Shown: in pieces, positions 47,229 through 58,426 of the stretch | Layout: each line of letters begins with the position of its first letter | Position numbering within the stretch: the stretch's first letter is position 1 | Source: Argentina anserina | Lineage: Eukaryota > Streptophyta > Magnoliopsida > Rosales > Rosaceae | Assembly (NCBI RefSeq): GCF_933775445.1 | Contig: NC_065875.1 | Coordinates: 8,755,001 to 8,819,000 of the forward strand | Direction of reading: 5' to 3' | DNA: 64,000 nucleotides | Made by a program: the position numbers and the translations under genes | Notes under the pieces: model-generated | Seen by the model: only the letters and a program-made list of their open reading frames with translations | Databases searched by the model: none | What the model was told of the DNA's origin: nothing

Positions 47229-48049
47229 CTCCTTTCAGATGAGAGCTCTATTTTGAAATTAAAGTGCAAAGTTTCTTATTTGACTTATTTTTCAATCACT
47301 TTTCACATCTACACCATTTAGTAGTTATGTATGTATTTCTAGATCATCCATACAAAATTTCATTTAATTTGGTGACCGTTTGAACTTTCACAATTGTGAT
47401 TTATAAGATTGGTTATGGTTAGACAAATTCGGTTGGTTCATAAATTTAATAGTGTTTCGATACCTTAACGATCATATATATATATATATATATGTATATA
47501 TATCTTTGGCAACTCTCTCTCTCTATCTAATTCTCAACCATTCTTATTCATAGATTTCATGAGCGCATCCTTAATGTTGAATTACCTTCCTCTTTGTTTT
47601 GCTCTGCAATGGAAACTCAACATAATTGTTCTCTTATTCAAGCGCATATGAAATTATAGAATCTTAGATGAGTGTTGAGAATGTCGAAACGAACAACATT
47701 GAGTTTTTGTTAACTTGGTTAACTTAGTGAATCTTCTTATCAAATTAGCTAGGAATAACTCGATTAACTTAAAATTAACATTTGACTTTATGAGTCACAC
47801 TAGAAGAAGGGAAATTCCATGATCGTCACGTTTTCTATTTTGGGTCGTTCAGGCGACTAATTCTTTCACATAACAAAATTCCAGATCATTTCACACTTTG
47901 AGCATGAGAATCAAGATGCAAGAAACTTCAGCAATCCCTATATTAGGTAGGGAGAGCCGCCTGTTAGAGTGAGCCAATTTCATCTAGATTTGTGCATTTT
48001 TACCTTGTGTATGCCTCTATTTTACTTTGTTTTATATGCTTTTTTCACA
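45784..48049. other. Intergenic, simple repeats
   Basis: AT-rich with an AG run (about 46500-46520), two near-duplicate passages ending 'gagatgct(a/c)' and 'caacccaatttgat' (46960-47000 and 47140-47175), and TA runs. No gene recognised. Confidence 0.45.
47179..47226. repeat. (TA)n microsatellite
   Basis: About 24 uninterrupted TA units. Confidence 0.95.
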
Positions 48050-48540
48050 TTCAATCAGTTAACAACTCCCCTTGGCGGGGTAATTCACAGCGAGATTTCC
48101 CCTCGTTCCGACTGGCAGGCCTGTCGGAGCTGGCTCAGCAGGGTAGGGCGCTGACTCAACAGGTTATGTCACTTCACTTTCGGTTCAGGCACCGCCATTA
48201 GCGTCACCCAAAGCAGCTTACCAGAATAGTGAAAGCGCACTGTACATGCACGCTTTTCCCACATTGGGAAAAAGAGAAGCAATCAATGTGCCTATAAAAG
48301 CAACCAAAAACCTCCAAAAAAGGGTAAAGTATTCCCAAGTTCTTAACCTACGAACTTGAGTTCCGTCCCAACATCTAACATAAGCTTCAGAGAGTCATAG
48401 GCCAGCGCACTACTGGCTCGTGACCTTAACCCTGATTTTTGTGCAGGTTGTGCGGACCATAGAGTTGGGATACAAGCTACGTGAAGAAGAACCCTGTATT
48501 TTATACTCGCAACAAAATCTATTCCTCCCAATTTTTAATA
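48050..48540 (+). other. Possible LTR remnant
   Basis: Contains TATAAAAG (about 48292), a GCTTCAGAGAGTCATAGG passage and TTTTTGTGCAGG, an arrangement I associate with the 3' part of plant gypsy (Tekay/Del-like) LTRs. No partner LTR or target duplication was found. A tRNA-like box A word (TGGCTCAGCAGG) lies at about 48130. Confidence 0.3.
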
Positions 48541-48921
48541 TCTTCAATAACTATTTTTATCGGGGGTTCAGGGTTTAGGACCAGGGAAACCTTGTCATGG
48601 CCAGTGGAGCTAGACCTTATCATTACATGATTGTTTTCGGGTGTGTGATATCGTTATGATAATGATCGTTATTATGTCAATGAAATGAGAGTGAATGTAA
48701 CCCGAGTTATTGTGAATCCTCAGTGTCGGTAACTGTAAACCTCCAAATGCGAAACTAATGGTTGTATGGTTGTTTGTGGACCGCAACTTCATTAGCCCGT
48801 TCAGTCCGTTGTACCTTTGGGTTTCAAATCCAAACTGCAGCCCAATAAAAACCAAGAGAACACAAAGAAAAACGAATCGAGTGGTCTCCCCTCTGCTTCT
48901 TCTTCAGAAATCGGCTACAGC

Positions 48922-48948
48922 ATGAGTGGCGCCGTTGATGGTTGGTAC

Positions 48949-48996
<48 letters not shown>

Positions 48997-50028
48997 TTTA
49001 CTTCTTCAATTTGATCATTTCTCAGTTTATGTATCAGCATTTGCTCAGATCGTTTCTCTCTCTATTCCCCAGATGCCACATCGCCTTCCTTCTTCTCCGA
49101 CAAATCCGCTAAGATCTTCATCGCCGGCCACCGCGGCCTGGTTGGCTCCGCCATCGTCCGCAAGCTCCAATCCCTAGGCTTCACCAACCTCGTCCTCCGC
49201 ACCCACGCTGAACTCGATCTCACGCGCCAAGCCGACGTCGAGTCCTTCTTCGCTGCCGAAAGCCCCCAATTCGTGATCCTCGCCGCCGCCAAAGTCGGCG
49301 GCATTCACGCCAACAACACCTACCCGGCTGACTTCATCGCCGTCAACCTCCAAATCCAGACCAACGTCATCGACGCCTCCCACCGCTCCGGCGTCAAGAA
49401 GCTCCTCTTCCTCGGCTCCTCCTGCATCTACCCCAAGTTCGCTCCTCAGCCCATCCCTGAAAACGCGCTCCTGACGGGCCCACTGGAGCCCACCAATGAG
49501 TGGTACGCCGTTGCCAAGATCGCCGGCATCAAGATGTGCCAGGCGTACCGGATTCAGTACAACTGGGACGCCATTTCCGGCATGCCGACCAACTTGTACG
49601 GCCCTCAGGACAACTTCCACCCCGAGAATTCGCACGTGCTGCCGGCGTTGATGAGGCGGTTTCATGAGGCCAAGGTCAATGGCGCCAAAGAGGTGGTGGT
49701 TTGGGGGACTGGGAGCCCACTGAGGGAGTTTCTCCACGTCGATGATCTCGCCGACGCGGTGGTGTTCTTGATGGGGAGTTACAGTGGGTTGGAGCATGTC
49801 AATGTGGGCAGTGGACAGGAGGTTACTATTAAGGAGTTGGCGGAATTGGTTAAGGAAGTTGTGGGGTTTCAAGGTCAGCTTGTTTGGGACTCGTCTAAGC
49901 CGGATGGAACTCCCAGGAAGCTCATGGATAGCTCCAAGCTCGCCGGATTGGGTTGGACCCCGAAGATCTCGCTAAAGGAGGGGCTGGTTGGTACCTACAA
50001 GTGGTACTTGGAGAATGTCAAGCAATGA
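48922..50028 (+). CDS. GER1: GDP-L-fucose synthase (GDP-4-keto-6-deoxymannose 3,5-epimerase/4-reductase)
   Basis: Exon 1 (48922-48940) encodes MSGAVD, and a GT-AG intron with a CT run separates it from exon 2 (49073-50028); together 324 aa, close to the 312 aa of Arabidopsis GER1. The protein makes GDP-L-fucose from GDP-4-keto-6-deoxy-D-mannose with NADPH in the cytosol, supplying fucose for cell-wall polymers and glycoproteins. Visible features are the nucleotide-binding GHRGLVG (25-31), [12 protein letters not shown], the active-site serine in GSSCIYP (about 122-124), the Tyr-x3-Lys pair YAVAK (151/155), [22 protein letters not shown] and [18 protein letters not shown]. All catalytic residues are kept. 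The short first exon is supported by the in-frame ATG and a correct junction (GAT codon split G/AT). Exon 2 is strikingly GC-rich compared with its surroundings. GER1 versus GER2 cannot be told apart. Confidence 0.96.
48955..48992 (+). repeat. (CT)n microsatellite in the GER intron
   Basis: A run of about 19 CT units just after the intron 1 donor of the GDP-L-fucose synthase gene. Confidence 0.95.
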
Positions 50029-52960
50029 TAATGCAGGTGATTGCATTGAATGTGAGTTTTTCCTTTTTATCATGATTCGTGAGCTACTGCGTGGTGCTTA
50101 ATTCGCTCTTGTTGTTACAATTGAAGTCTGAAACTTAGTGTATCGATTATATGTGGAATAAGTTATTTGTGAATGATACATCTTGAAAGGAGGACTAGAA
50201 CCAGTTGAATTATTGTTGTACAACTTCAAATGGATTAAACCATTTAAAACTATTGAAATATTAGTTCTTTTATTATATAAATTTGTGTTGGCAAGTGTTT
50301 TAGCATCATTGCTTCTTTTCAGAACGTAATACCAGCCCTTGAGTACATTATACTGCATGCTGTCTATCTGAAATCTGGCTCTGTAATCTTTTTTCTTTCC
50401 GGGGCCTTAGTCATATCTTACTTAGGGTTGGTTAAATTAAAGTTTCTCAATGAAATGAGGTGTTAGAGCCTTGCTCTGTTATATATTACAAATAAATCTG
50501 AATAAATACAACTTAACTAAGAAATAAACGTGGAATAGAAACGTAGGATGAGAAAGATCAATTTAGGGAACATAAATGATATGGTTTCAAGTCTTCTAAC
50601 TACATAAGCTGTACTGTGTGGTTTAAACTAATCAAGATGACCCTCTCCTGTCATCGACCTTATATTTGTTTATTCAACATAATCTTCCTTCTTATCATGG
50701 TGGGTCTTATGCATTTCTCATAACGGTTCATGTTTTGTACATTACGTAAGAATGATTTTTTGGTTAGTTACCCAAGTGGTTGCATGAATTTTTTTTAAAA
50801 AAATATTTATATTTCGTTTGATTCCTATAAATCCTCCAAATTGTTTTGGACCAAACAATTTTTTTCAAACACGAAAGTGTAGCAAAGCTCTTTTTTTTGT
50901 TTAATTGTAATTGTTGCGCAATTAGGTTGCATGATTAGACTTCCCTCTGTGTTATTTATTTATTCTCTTCAGTTGGATGAGCCTTTTCATCCGAAGTTCC
51001 CACTAGACATAGTGGATTAGTGGTTCTAAATTATGACCGTGACATTGTTTATACCTTGCTGCAGTGTTAACAGAGGAATTTATGTTTCCATTTGGATGAA
51101 TATTTTTCTTGTGTTTTCTAAGTTTTTGTCGAACTTGTGTTTAGTTTTGCAAAGGTTTCAGCTACGACTGTGAGTCCTTATTTCGTTAGACTTTTAGGGT
51201 TTATAGAAGTCATTAATGAGGTCACTCCATGGTTCGTCTGTTGTAGTGCCTTTTGTAGCACTAGAAAAGGCTCACTATGTATCACCTAAAATCAATGAAT
51301 GTGATTGTTTTCTTTTCCGTGTCAAACACTATTATTCCTTGAAGTTATTTTAAGAACTCTTCTGGTTTGATTTCAGATTTTACTTTAATACTTCCTTTTA
51401 GCCCAGGACCCCCACCCACAAAACCTCACATATTGTAATCCTAAACTTGATCTTTTTCCTGAAACACATTACCACCTTTGATCACCACCTTTGATGTAGA
51501 GTCCCTTTTTCCTTGCATTTAGTTATGGAGATTTCAAATGGTTATGCTGGAGACTATTGTGACATGTTTAGTTTGAAGTTCTTCCTTAATTATAAAAATC
51601 AATATTAGCTCAGACACCATGTCTTGGGATTTGTACTATACTGTTTTCTGTTAGAGATTAACAATCATCATTTTTTTATTGGCAAGCCTTTTGAGAAGTA
51701 GACATCACAATTAAAGTAGTGGAACTAAAAATGCTTCAGCTTGTGAGTGTGAAGCTGCGGCCTCCAGGATCAATAGTCATATTTAACATCTAAAAATTAT
51801 GTATTGGAATTCTAGTTTGGGTTGGATTGGTAGTCTTGCGATGTGAGATTTCTTTGTAGTTTGTGTTACAACCATTTCCCAGGTTTTTCATTCTAGTTTG
51901 GTTTGGGATTTGTTGTCAGTTTTTAGCACCAACTACTCTTGGTTGTTTGAATCACAGCTAAAAACGTTCTGTGCTGCTCTCTGAGCTATGGCTCCAGGAA
52001 ACCAGAGCTCTGTAGTGTCTGAAGATCTGATGCTAGAGGGCATGGGGCTTATGAAGTCCACATGGAATGTTCTTGTAATAGTCTAGTATGGAGTGTCCCC
52101 CCCCAAAAAAAAAATTTTAAATTTATAGGCACCTTTTGTAGGTGATGGTGCTCATAGATATCTTTTTATCGATATCAATTTTGTCAACTAAATGAAAAGA
52201 CCTTGGTTATCATCATCTGGGGTGTAAAAATTACTCGGTGGGAAATTTTACATAAATCCTACGATTTAAACTAGTGTAACCTGAACAGTATAAACTGCCT
52301 CCACGCCTTGCCCACTCAGCTATAGATGAGTCTCTGGTCGGTAGAGCAAAGTTGGTCTGGAGGCCTTCACCACTTAAGATTCCCAATACATAGCTTTGCT
52401 TCCCCAGTGGACCAACTTCCAGTACTGCCCATCAATTTCACCACTTGCAGTTGCCTTCACCAAATTCCATAGGAAAAAGATCTGTTCTTCCCTCCAACAT
52501 TAGCACATCAAATTGAGCTTGAAGGCCAAGGTACTCCGCCCAATAGCCCTTGAATTTTGGTTTAGGGTCATCCTTGGTCAATGCTTCAGTGCTTATTGTG
52601 ATTGCCTACTCCTCATGTGTACATTATCCTTTGGATGTAGTTTAACCTGGCTATGATACTCGTAGTCATGGTGAGAAGGTATAGTTTTGACAAGCCATGA
52701 TAAAAATGTACAAGGCTTCCACCATGGAGACTATTAGGCCCGGCGGGGTTTCTATGAAGGTAAGCTAATGCGGCTGGGGAGTGATTCTGCAATTGAGATT
52801 AGACCTGCAAGAGAGAACACGATGTTAGAATGGGAAAGACCAACTCGTGTCGGCATATTCCTTTCCGACGATCTCAAGTCAAAACTCATTCGCTAGAGTC
52901 AAACTAGTGAGTTTTAGAGAGAAAGCAATGAGTTGACTTATACTGTAGTGGCAGCCCATG
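50029..52960. other. GER 3' flank and intergenic DNA
   Basis: The first few hundred bases probably include the GER 3' UTR. The rest has no recognisable gene. 52250-52930 is GC-richer and may be retroelement debris, but no terminal repeats were found. Confidence 0.45.
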
Positions 52961-52969
52961 TAATTTATT

Positions 52970-53222
52970 TTTTTTTTTACACCCTACGAAGCCAAAAATT
53001 CGGATTGGCAACAGAGGTTTTCCCACATGCCTTTAGCCGTGAGACTACTCCTCTGTCGGGGAGACGTCTGGCTGAAGGGGCATCGCAGTCCTCCCCTGGC
53101 CACCTTCGCGGATATAATAGCTTCATTGTTTCCCCCAGCGTTCGAACTCTCGACCTGTTTGCCAAGTCAGAACATACCCGAGGTAGGGCCCCACTGATTC
53201 CACTACACTACTTGCCCGTGGT
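52970..53222 (-). mobile_element. tRNA-derived SINE
   Basis: Read on minus, the 5' part has a pol III box A-like TAGTGTAGTGGAATCAGTGG (complement of about 53190-53210) and a box B GAGTTCGAACGC (complement of 53139-53150), spaced about 40-50 bases apart as in tRNA genes. The 3' end is a short A-rich tail (complement of about 52966-52978). Flanking TAATTTATT (52961-52969) and TAATTTGTT (53223-53231) form a 9-bp target duplication with one mismatch. The open frame across it is not a gene. Confidence 0.82.
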
Positions 53223-53231
53223 TAATTTGTT

Positions 53232-54852
53232 TAGTTTAATGCTTAAAGTGAAAGTTGTTTTAACGATAGAAATCTCGAAGACTCAAATCTCAATCAAAAC
53301 ACGTTTGTTGTAGTTGACCCATGCTTGTTCAACGTGAATGACCGAGTGTGAATGGACAAGAAATTTTGATAACCACATTTGGGTTCTCAAAATCCAACAC
53401 GCACTGTGATACACACGCTTTGCCTATCTAGATGACATCCCATTTTAACAGATACAGCATTACAGCCTAGCTAAAGGAATATTATACAAGAATCAAAACT
53501 GGGAACTATGTGAACTAATAGCTTCTCACAGCGTATTCTGACCGGTATTCGATGGTCAAGAACCTGGACACCTTCACCCTCTAAGATTCATGTTATTTTG
53601 AGACCTACTTGTTCAGACATTGATCCAACTTGCCGGCCAGCCACCATTCATAGAGATGGTCCAAGTTTTTCTCATTTGAACTCTTTCTGTGTCCATCGGA
53701 ATCTTCGATCCGTGCATGGTTTTATTCACCCCGTTTCTGAGGTTATGTTCATAATGCACTTTGTCGATCATCATAGTTTCAGCAGAATCTGAAAAATTGG
53801 AGAACAAATTGATTGAGGAATCAGAGCAACAGAAAGAATCAAATGCCAAATGTATCACTATATATAACAAGTTCGTTAGAATCCAATATCAATAACGAAT
53901 CCGAATCAACCACTTTTGATTCACATTTTCATATTGTGGGTATAATAGTTAATTTGTTACAGTTAGTATCTGTTTCGAAGATAACATGTGTGTCAGTTGA
54001 ATGCAGACGGATCGATCTTTTCTGAGTTTTCTCTACTTATTATTCTTCCATTACTTATGAAACTTCTTGGAATCAAACCTACAGTGATGGACAAGAATGA
54101 TAACATATGTTACCTTGCTCACCAAAAAATTATAATTTCTTACTCCATTGAAACTTATCTGGATTGAGAGTCTCAATTTGAGACACAATTCACACGTTGC
54201 TAAATACTAGTGATACACATCATATACTTAATACACCGGCCACCTGCTTTTATATTGAAAAGGTAAAATACACTGAAGATTTCCAAGATCAATTAGGTTC
54301 TATAATTGCTAAACCCGTCATTGAGAAAAGGAGAGAATAGATAGCTGTGGTATTTTTATCACCCTAATCCCCTTTATTTCTTTCAAGATTGTATACAGTT
54401 AGTGTGTACGAATGATTGGCTACATGCACGTTTCACGTTAAAAATGTGGTTGGATTGTTTGCGTAGCACTGATATTTATTGTACACGTTTTAAATAATCA
54501 AACAATTGAAAGGAAAATATGGACCGACTATAAAAATTAATTTAATTTTGTAGAGGAAAAATCAACACAGAGGGCCACATAAAAGGATAAAAAATTAATT
54601 TATCGAACCCCAATGATCTGATAAGTACGTCGTTTATGCTCTCTTTGAATTCAATCAACTTGTTTTGTTTAACCAACAAGTTGGCGAGCCTATACTTGTT
54701 TAGTAACTTTTGTGTTGAAATATTCTTAAAATGAAAAGCTTTCGGCATATTTGCAACAGCCTGATGATAATGACATTCCTTTCTCCTTCCCATTATCGAA
54801 CTTGCCTTGTTAGTTCGTCATCGATCCCATGTAACTCGCCGAGTGCTCCCCC
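53232..54852. other. Intergenic, upstream of the peptidase gene
   Basis: No gene or repeat recognised; several short open frames on both strands lack any domain. Confidence 0.5.
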
Positions 54853-54860
54853 TATATAAA
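54853..54860 (+). promoter_or_regulatory. TATA box of the gamma-glutamyl peptidase gene
   Basis: TATATAAA lies 140 bases before the ATG at 55000, followed by a CT-rich leader. Confidence 0.75.
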
Positions 54861-54898
54861 GGACTACTTCCTTACTTCTTTCACATGCTAATTAGCTG

Positions 54899-54927
<29 letters not shown>
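54899..54927 (+). repeat. (CT)n run in the 5' leader
   Basis: About 14 CT units between the TATA box and the start codon. CT runs are common in plant 5' UTRs. Confidence 0.9.
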
Positions 54928-54930
<3 letters not shown>

Positions 54931-54999
54931 ACATTTAATCTCACATACTTGAATTAGTCTCAAGACCACGTTTTTAGCTAGCTAGCTTCCATATCAAGC

Positions 55000-55983
55000 A
55001 TGAAGGTTGAAAGAGAAAGAAGATATGCTCTTCTGCTTGCAGCAAAAGATTCCGAGTACGTGAAGAAAGTGTATGGTGGCTACTTCAATGTGTTTGTTGC
55101 TGCTTTCGGGGAGGAAGGAGAGAGGTGGGACTTGTTCAGGGTAGTCGACGGCGAGTTCCCGAAAATGAGTGAGCTTCATGAGTATGATGGATTTGTAGTC
55201 AGTGGAAGCCCTTATGATGCTTATGGCCATGACCAGTGGATTATCAAACTCTGTTTTCTCTTGCAAACTTTGGATGCCATGGAGAAGAAAGTCCTCGGAA
55301 TTTGCTTCGGTCATCAGGTAAACATTCAGAACACGTCGATCAACAGTCTTCGTCTTCTAACCTAACATTTAAGTTGCAACGTATAATCGGCATGTTTGAG
55401 TAATTAAGTGCTAATGATTTCTAACCCAATGTTCCGTGACTGTGCATGAGTAGGTGTTGTGTAGAGCACTGGGAGGAAAAGTTGGGAAAGCTTACACTGG
55501 ATGGGATATCGGACTGAGAAAGGTGAAAATGGTGAAGGACCTCAACCCGTTTGGCTTCCTCGCCAACTTAGATGAAATCCCAGCTGCCCTTTCCATCATA
55601 GAGTGCCACCAGGATGAGGTTTGGGAAGTTCCTTTGGGTGCTCAAGTAATCGCCTTCTCGGACAAAACTGGGGTGGAGATGTTCACCATTGGAGGTCATG
55701 TTCTGGGGATTCAAGGTCATCCAGAGTATACAAATGACATCCTTTCTAATCTCATCGATCGCCTTCTCAATAACAACTCCATTGAGGTATCATATGCAGT
55801 TCATATTACTAATTTTTAATACTATATATCTACGTACGTTCACATTTAGAACTTTAAATTAGTTTCATTTTTGTGATATTACAGAAAGGTTTTGCTGAAA
55901 ACGCAAGACTCGGACTTGAAAAGGCAGAGCCAGACAGGAAGTGTTGGGAGAAAATCTGCAGGAATTTTCTCAAAGGAAGATAA
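55000..55983 (+). CDS. GGP: Gamma-glutamyl peptidase (class I glutamine amidotransferase-like)
   Basis: Three exons, 55000-55317, 55454-55786 and 55885-55983, all in phase 0 with GT-AG introns, give 249 aa, the usual size of plant GGP1/GGP3. The N-terminus ([23 protein letters not shown]) matches the family. The nucleophile elbow is GICFGHQ with Cys102, and the other two triad residues are in QGHPEY (about His195 and Glu197). [11 protein letters not shown] and [16 protein letters not shown] are further family blocks. These cytosolic enzymes remove the gamma-glutamyl group from glutathione and its conjugates; in Brassicales GGP1 also serves glucosinolate synthesis. Outside that order, glutathione turnover is the likelier role (inference). 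The start is supported by the upstream TATA box and leader. Confidence 0.95.
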
Positions 55984-57241
55984 ATTGACTGTAATTTTTC
56001 TTTTCTGAAAAGGGATTGACCATGTAATTTATTACCTGTATAAGGAGGAGTGGAGGACGATATCAATTTAACTTCTTTACTTGCGGAGTGTCTTCTGTGC
56101 ATGACCGTGTGCTGCACACGTGCTTGGAAGAGTAAGGATGACGTTAATCAAAGAGTTAGCAACTTAGCATCCAGATGAAAAAGAAAAACAACGCAGTAAA
56201 AGAATATTTACAGTTAAACAAAACCCAAAAGCCAGAAATCACACACCCATATCGCAGACCTTAAATTTTACTTCAACCAAACCCAGCAGGGAGCAGCCAT
56301 TAACTTAATTTAATCCTGAGAGAATGTTCATTAGAAATCAAATCCCCAAGTTAATATAATTGTTGTACATCCTTAATAGCTACTATGTATATGCTCAATT
56401 GTTCATCACTGTATCTACCACTATTTGTAAAAAGAAGGAACTTGGCTGGCCTGGGTTGGTCAGCTCCAGCTGACACCAATGAATAAAAACATGACACGTA
56501 GCTAATTTCATAATTAGCTTTCTGCTAATGGAGGGCTAAAAAGCAGTAGCCCTTGACAATGTCGTTTTAAGCCTTCTCATTATTGCGTTTTGACTTTGAA
56601 CCCTTAACTAGATGGGTCGGAGATAGTTATGACTAAATTGTAGTCTTTTAGCCCTTAACAAGCTTGGGTTGGAGATGACTTAAAACTTCCATCAAGGGGT
56701 TGGATCCTAGAGCATTTATAACAAAATTTAGCTCGTGAATTTTCAACATCAGAATCAAACTAATAATCATTCATCTGAGTAATGATTTTAATCGGTACAC
56801 ATGCTCGAGTACATTCAAATGATTCAAACTTCTTTAAAATAGTAAAGTGAATAATAGATATAAAACTTTCGTATTGTTAAAGTAGTTGATGATGTTTAAG
56901 TAAGTGTTTGTTGTAGATAACAAATGTGAATCTCTATTCATTGTATTGAATTGATTGAGATTTTTGTGAACATGATTCCGGTAGCACTATGTTATTCTGG
57001 TGACCATTAGTCCAAATGTTGGCCACAATTAACCTTCTTAATGTAAAAATCAAATTGAAAGACAAACTTACGAGGTCATCTTAGTGTAAATTAAGCTCAT
57101 TAGTTTTGGGAAAATAACTTGTGACAAAAGGCATGATTGTGTTTTGGAGTTAAGCATGCCTAGTGTTTTTATTTTATTTGTTTATTTTATGTTTATACAG
57201 ATATGTAGAAGACCAAGAAAGAAAGAAAATGTCAATAATGA
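55984..57241. other. Peptidase 3' flank and intergenic DNA
   Basis: No gene recognised. 56500-56700 contains GGAGGGCTAAAA and GGGTTGGAGATG-type words also found in the MITE family at 57619-58426, so an old related copy may be present. Confidence 0.4.
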
Positions 57242-57618
57242 TTGGGGCGCAGTAGAAGTCTATTAGGGGAAATATGGGTCTATTATGGGGCAGTAGAGGA
57301 GTCTATTGGGGGCAATAGAAGTCGTTTGGGGTTTAGGGTTTATAGGAGTAGAAGTTTATTGGGGTTAGTATAGGAGTCTATTAGGGGCAATAGGGGTCTA
57401 TTGAGGGGGGTTTATTAGAAGGGAGTAGAAGTTTATTAAGGGGCAGTAGAGGGGTCTATTTAGGGAGGAAGGGGGGGGGGGGGAATATGGACATATTGGG
57501 GGCAACAAAAGGGTTTGTTGGGAGTAGTATATGGGTCTATTGGAGGGCAATAAAATGGTCCATTTGGGGCAATATGAGTCTATTAAGGGGCAATATGGGT
57601 CTATTGGGGGTAGTCTAA

Positions 57619-57970
57619 GGCCATCTCCAATGAGGGAGAGCTATATTGGGCCAGAGTTAAATTTTAACCCTTTGAAATATAATTGTTTAATCAATAGTCT
57701 CCAATAATATATGACTCAATTTAGCCATCTAAAATAACTAATCAATGAGGATATGACATTTGTTTATTCCATAATGTTGTCCCACAACCCACATGCCCAT
57801 CATGTGGTGTCTTTGAATTTAGTCCAGTTCAGCCAAAGGGCTATGTTTGACCATTTCTTTAGCCCTTTGGCCTTTTAGTGGCCCTTTAACCCTCCTCTTC
57901 GTTGTTTTGGAGACCAAAAAAGACTACAATTTTGAAATTGGTCATTTGAACCCAATTACTGGAGATTGCC
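57619..57970. mobile_element. Tourist-like MITE, first of two
   Basis: A 352-bp element with ends GGCCATCTCCAATGAG and the complement of GGCAATCTCCAGTAAT, flanked by TAA on both sides (57616-57618 and 57971-57973). A TAA/TTA duplication is typical of PIF/Harbinger-derived Tourist MITEs. No coding capacity. Confidence 0.78.
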
Positions 57971-57973
57971 TAA

Positions 57974-58426
57974 GGCTAACTCCAATACTAAGGGCCATAA
58001 ATAACCCTCAGGCTAAATTTTAGCCCCTGAAAATCATCTTTAGCATGAATAGTAAGTTATCATTTTGGTCATCTTCAACCCTTAGGCTATAATATTATTT
58101 TAATAATATTATATAATGTATTTTAAGTGTATGGTATCACAATGCTACTATTTTCTTTAGTAGAAACTATGCTATTATTTATGTTTTTATTTCAGAATTG
58201 ATGTTTAATTTCAGTTGTAAATTTTAATAGAAAGTGATTTTTAAGCCATAAAATGGGCCCCATAAAGAAAATAGCCCAAGGTCATAGAAATGGTCATATA
58301 TAGCCCAGCCCTTAGATTATAGCCCCTTGAAATTTGTTTTGGTCTGGCATGACCCCTTGGATTGGAGATGGAAAAAGCCAATTTGGGGGGCTATATACAC
58401 CCCTTGGCCCATGGTTGGAGTTGGCC
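57974..58426. mobile_element. Tourist-like MITE, second of two
   Basis: A 453-bp element with ends GGCTAACTCCAATACTAAGG and the complement of GGCCAACTCCAACCATGG. It is flanked by TAA (57971-57973, shared with the first MITE, and 58427-58429). The interior is AT-rich with repeated TAGCCC/GGGCTA words near both ends. Confidence 0.78.

Noticed and set aside
49174..49872. 232-codon minus-strand frame opposite the GER gene
   Set aside because: Antisense shadow of a GC-rich coding exon; the plus strand is a clear GDP-L-fucose synthase.
52933..53313. 126-codon plus-strand frame
   Set aside because: It covers a SINE with pol III boxes, an A-tail and a target duplication, so it is not protein-coding.
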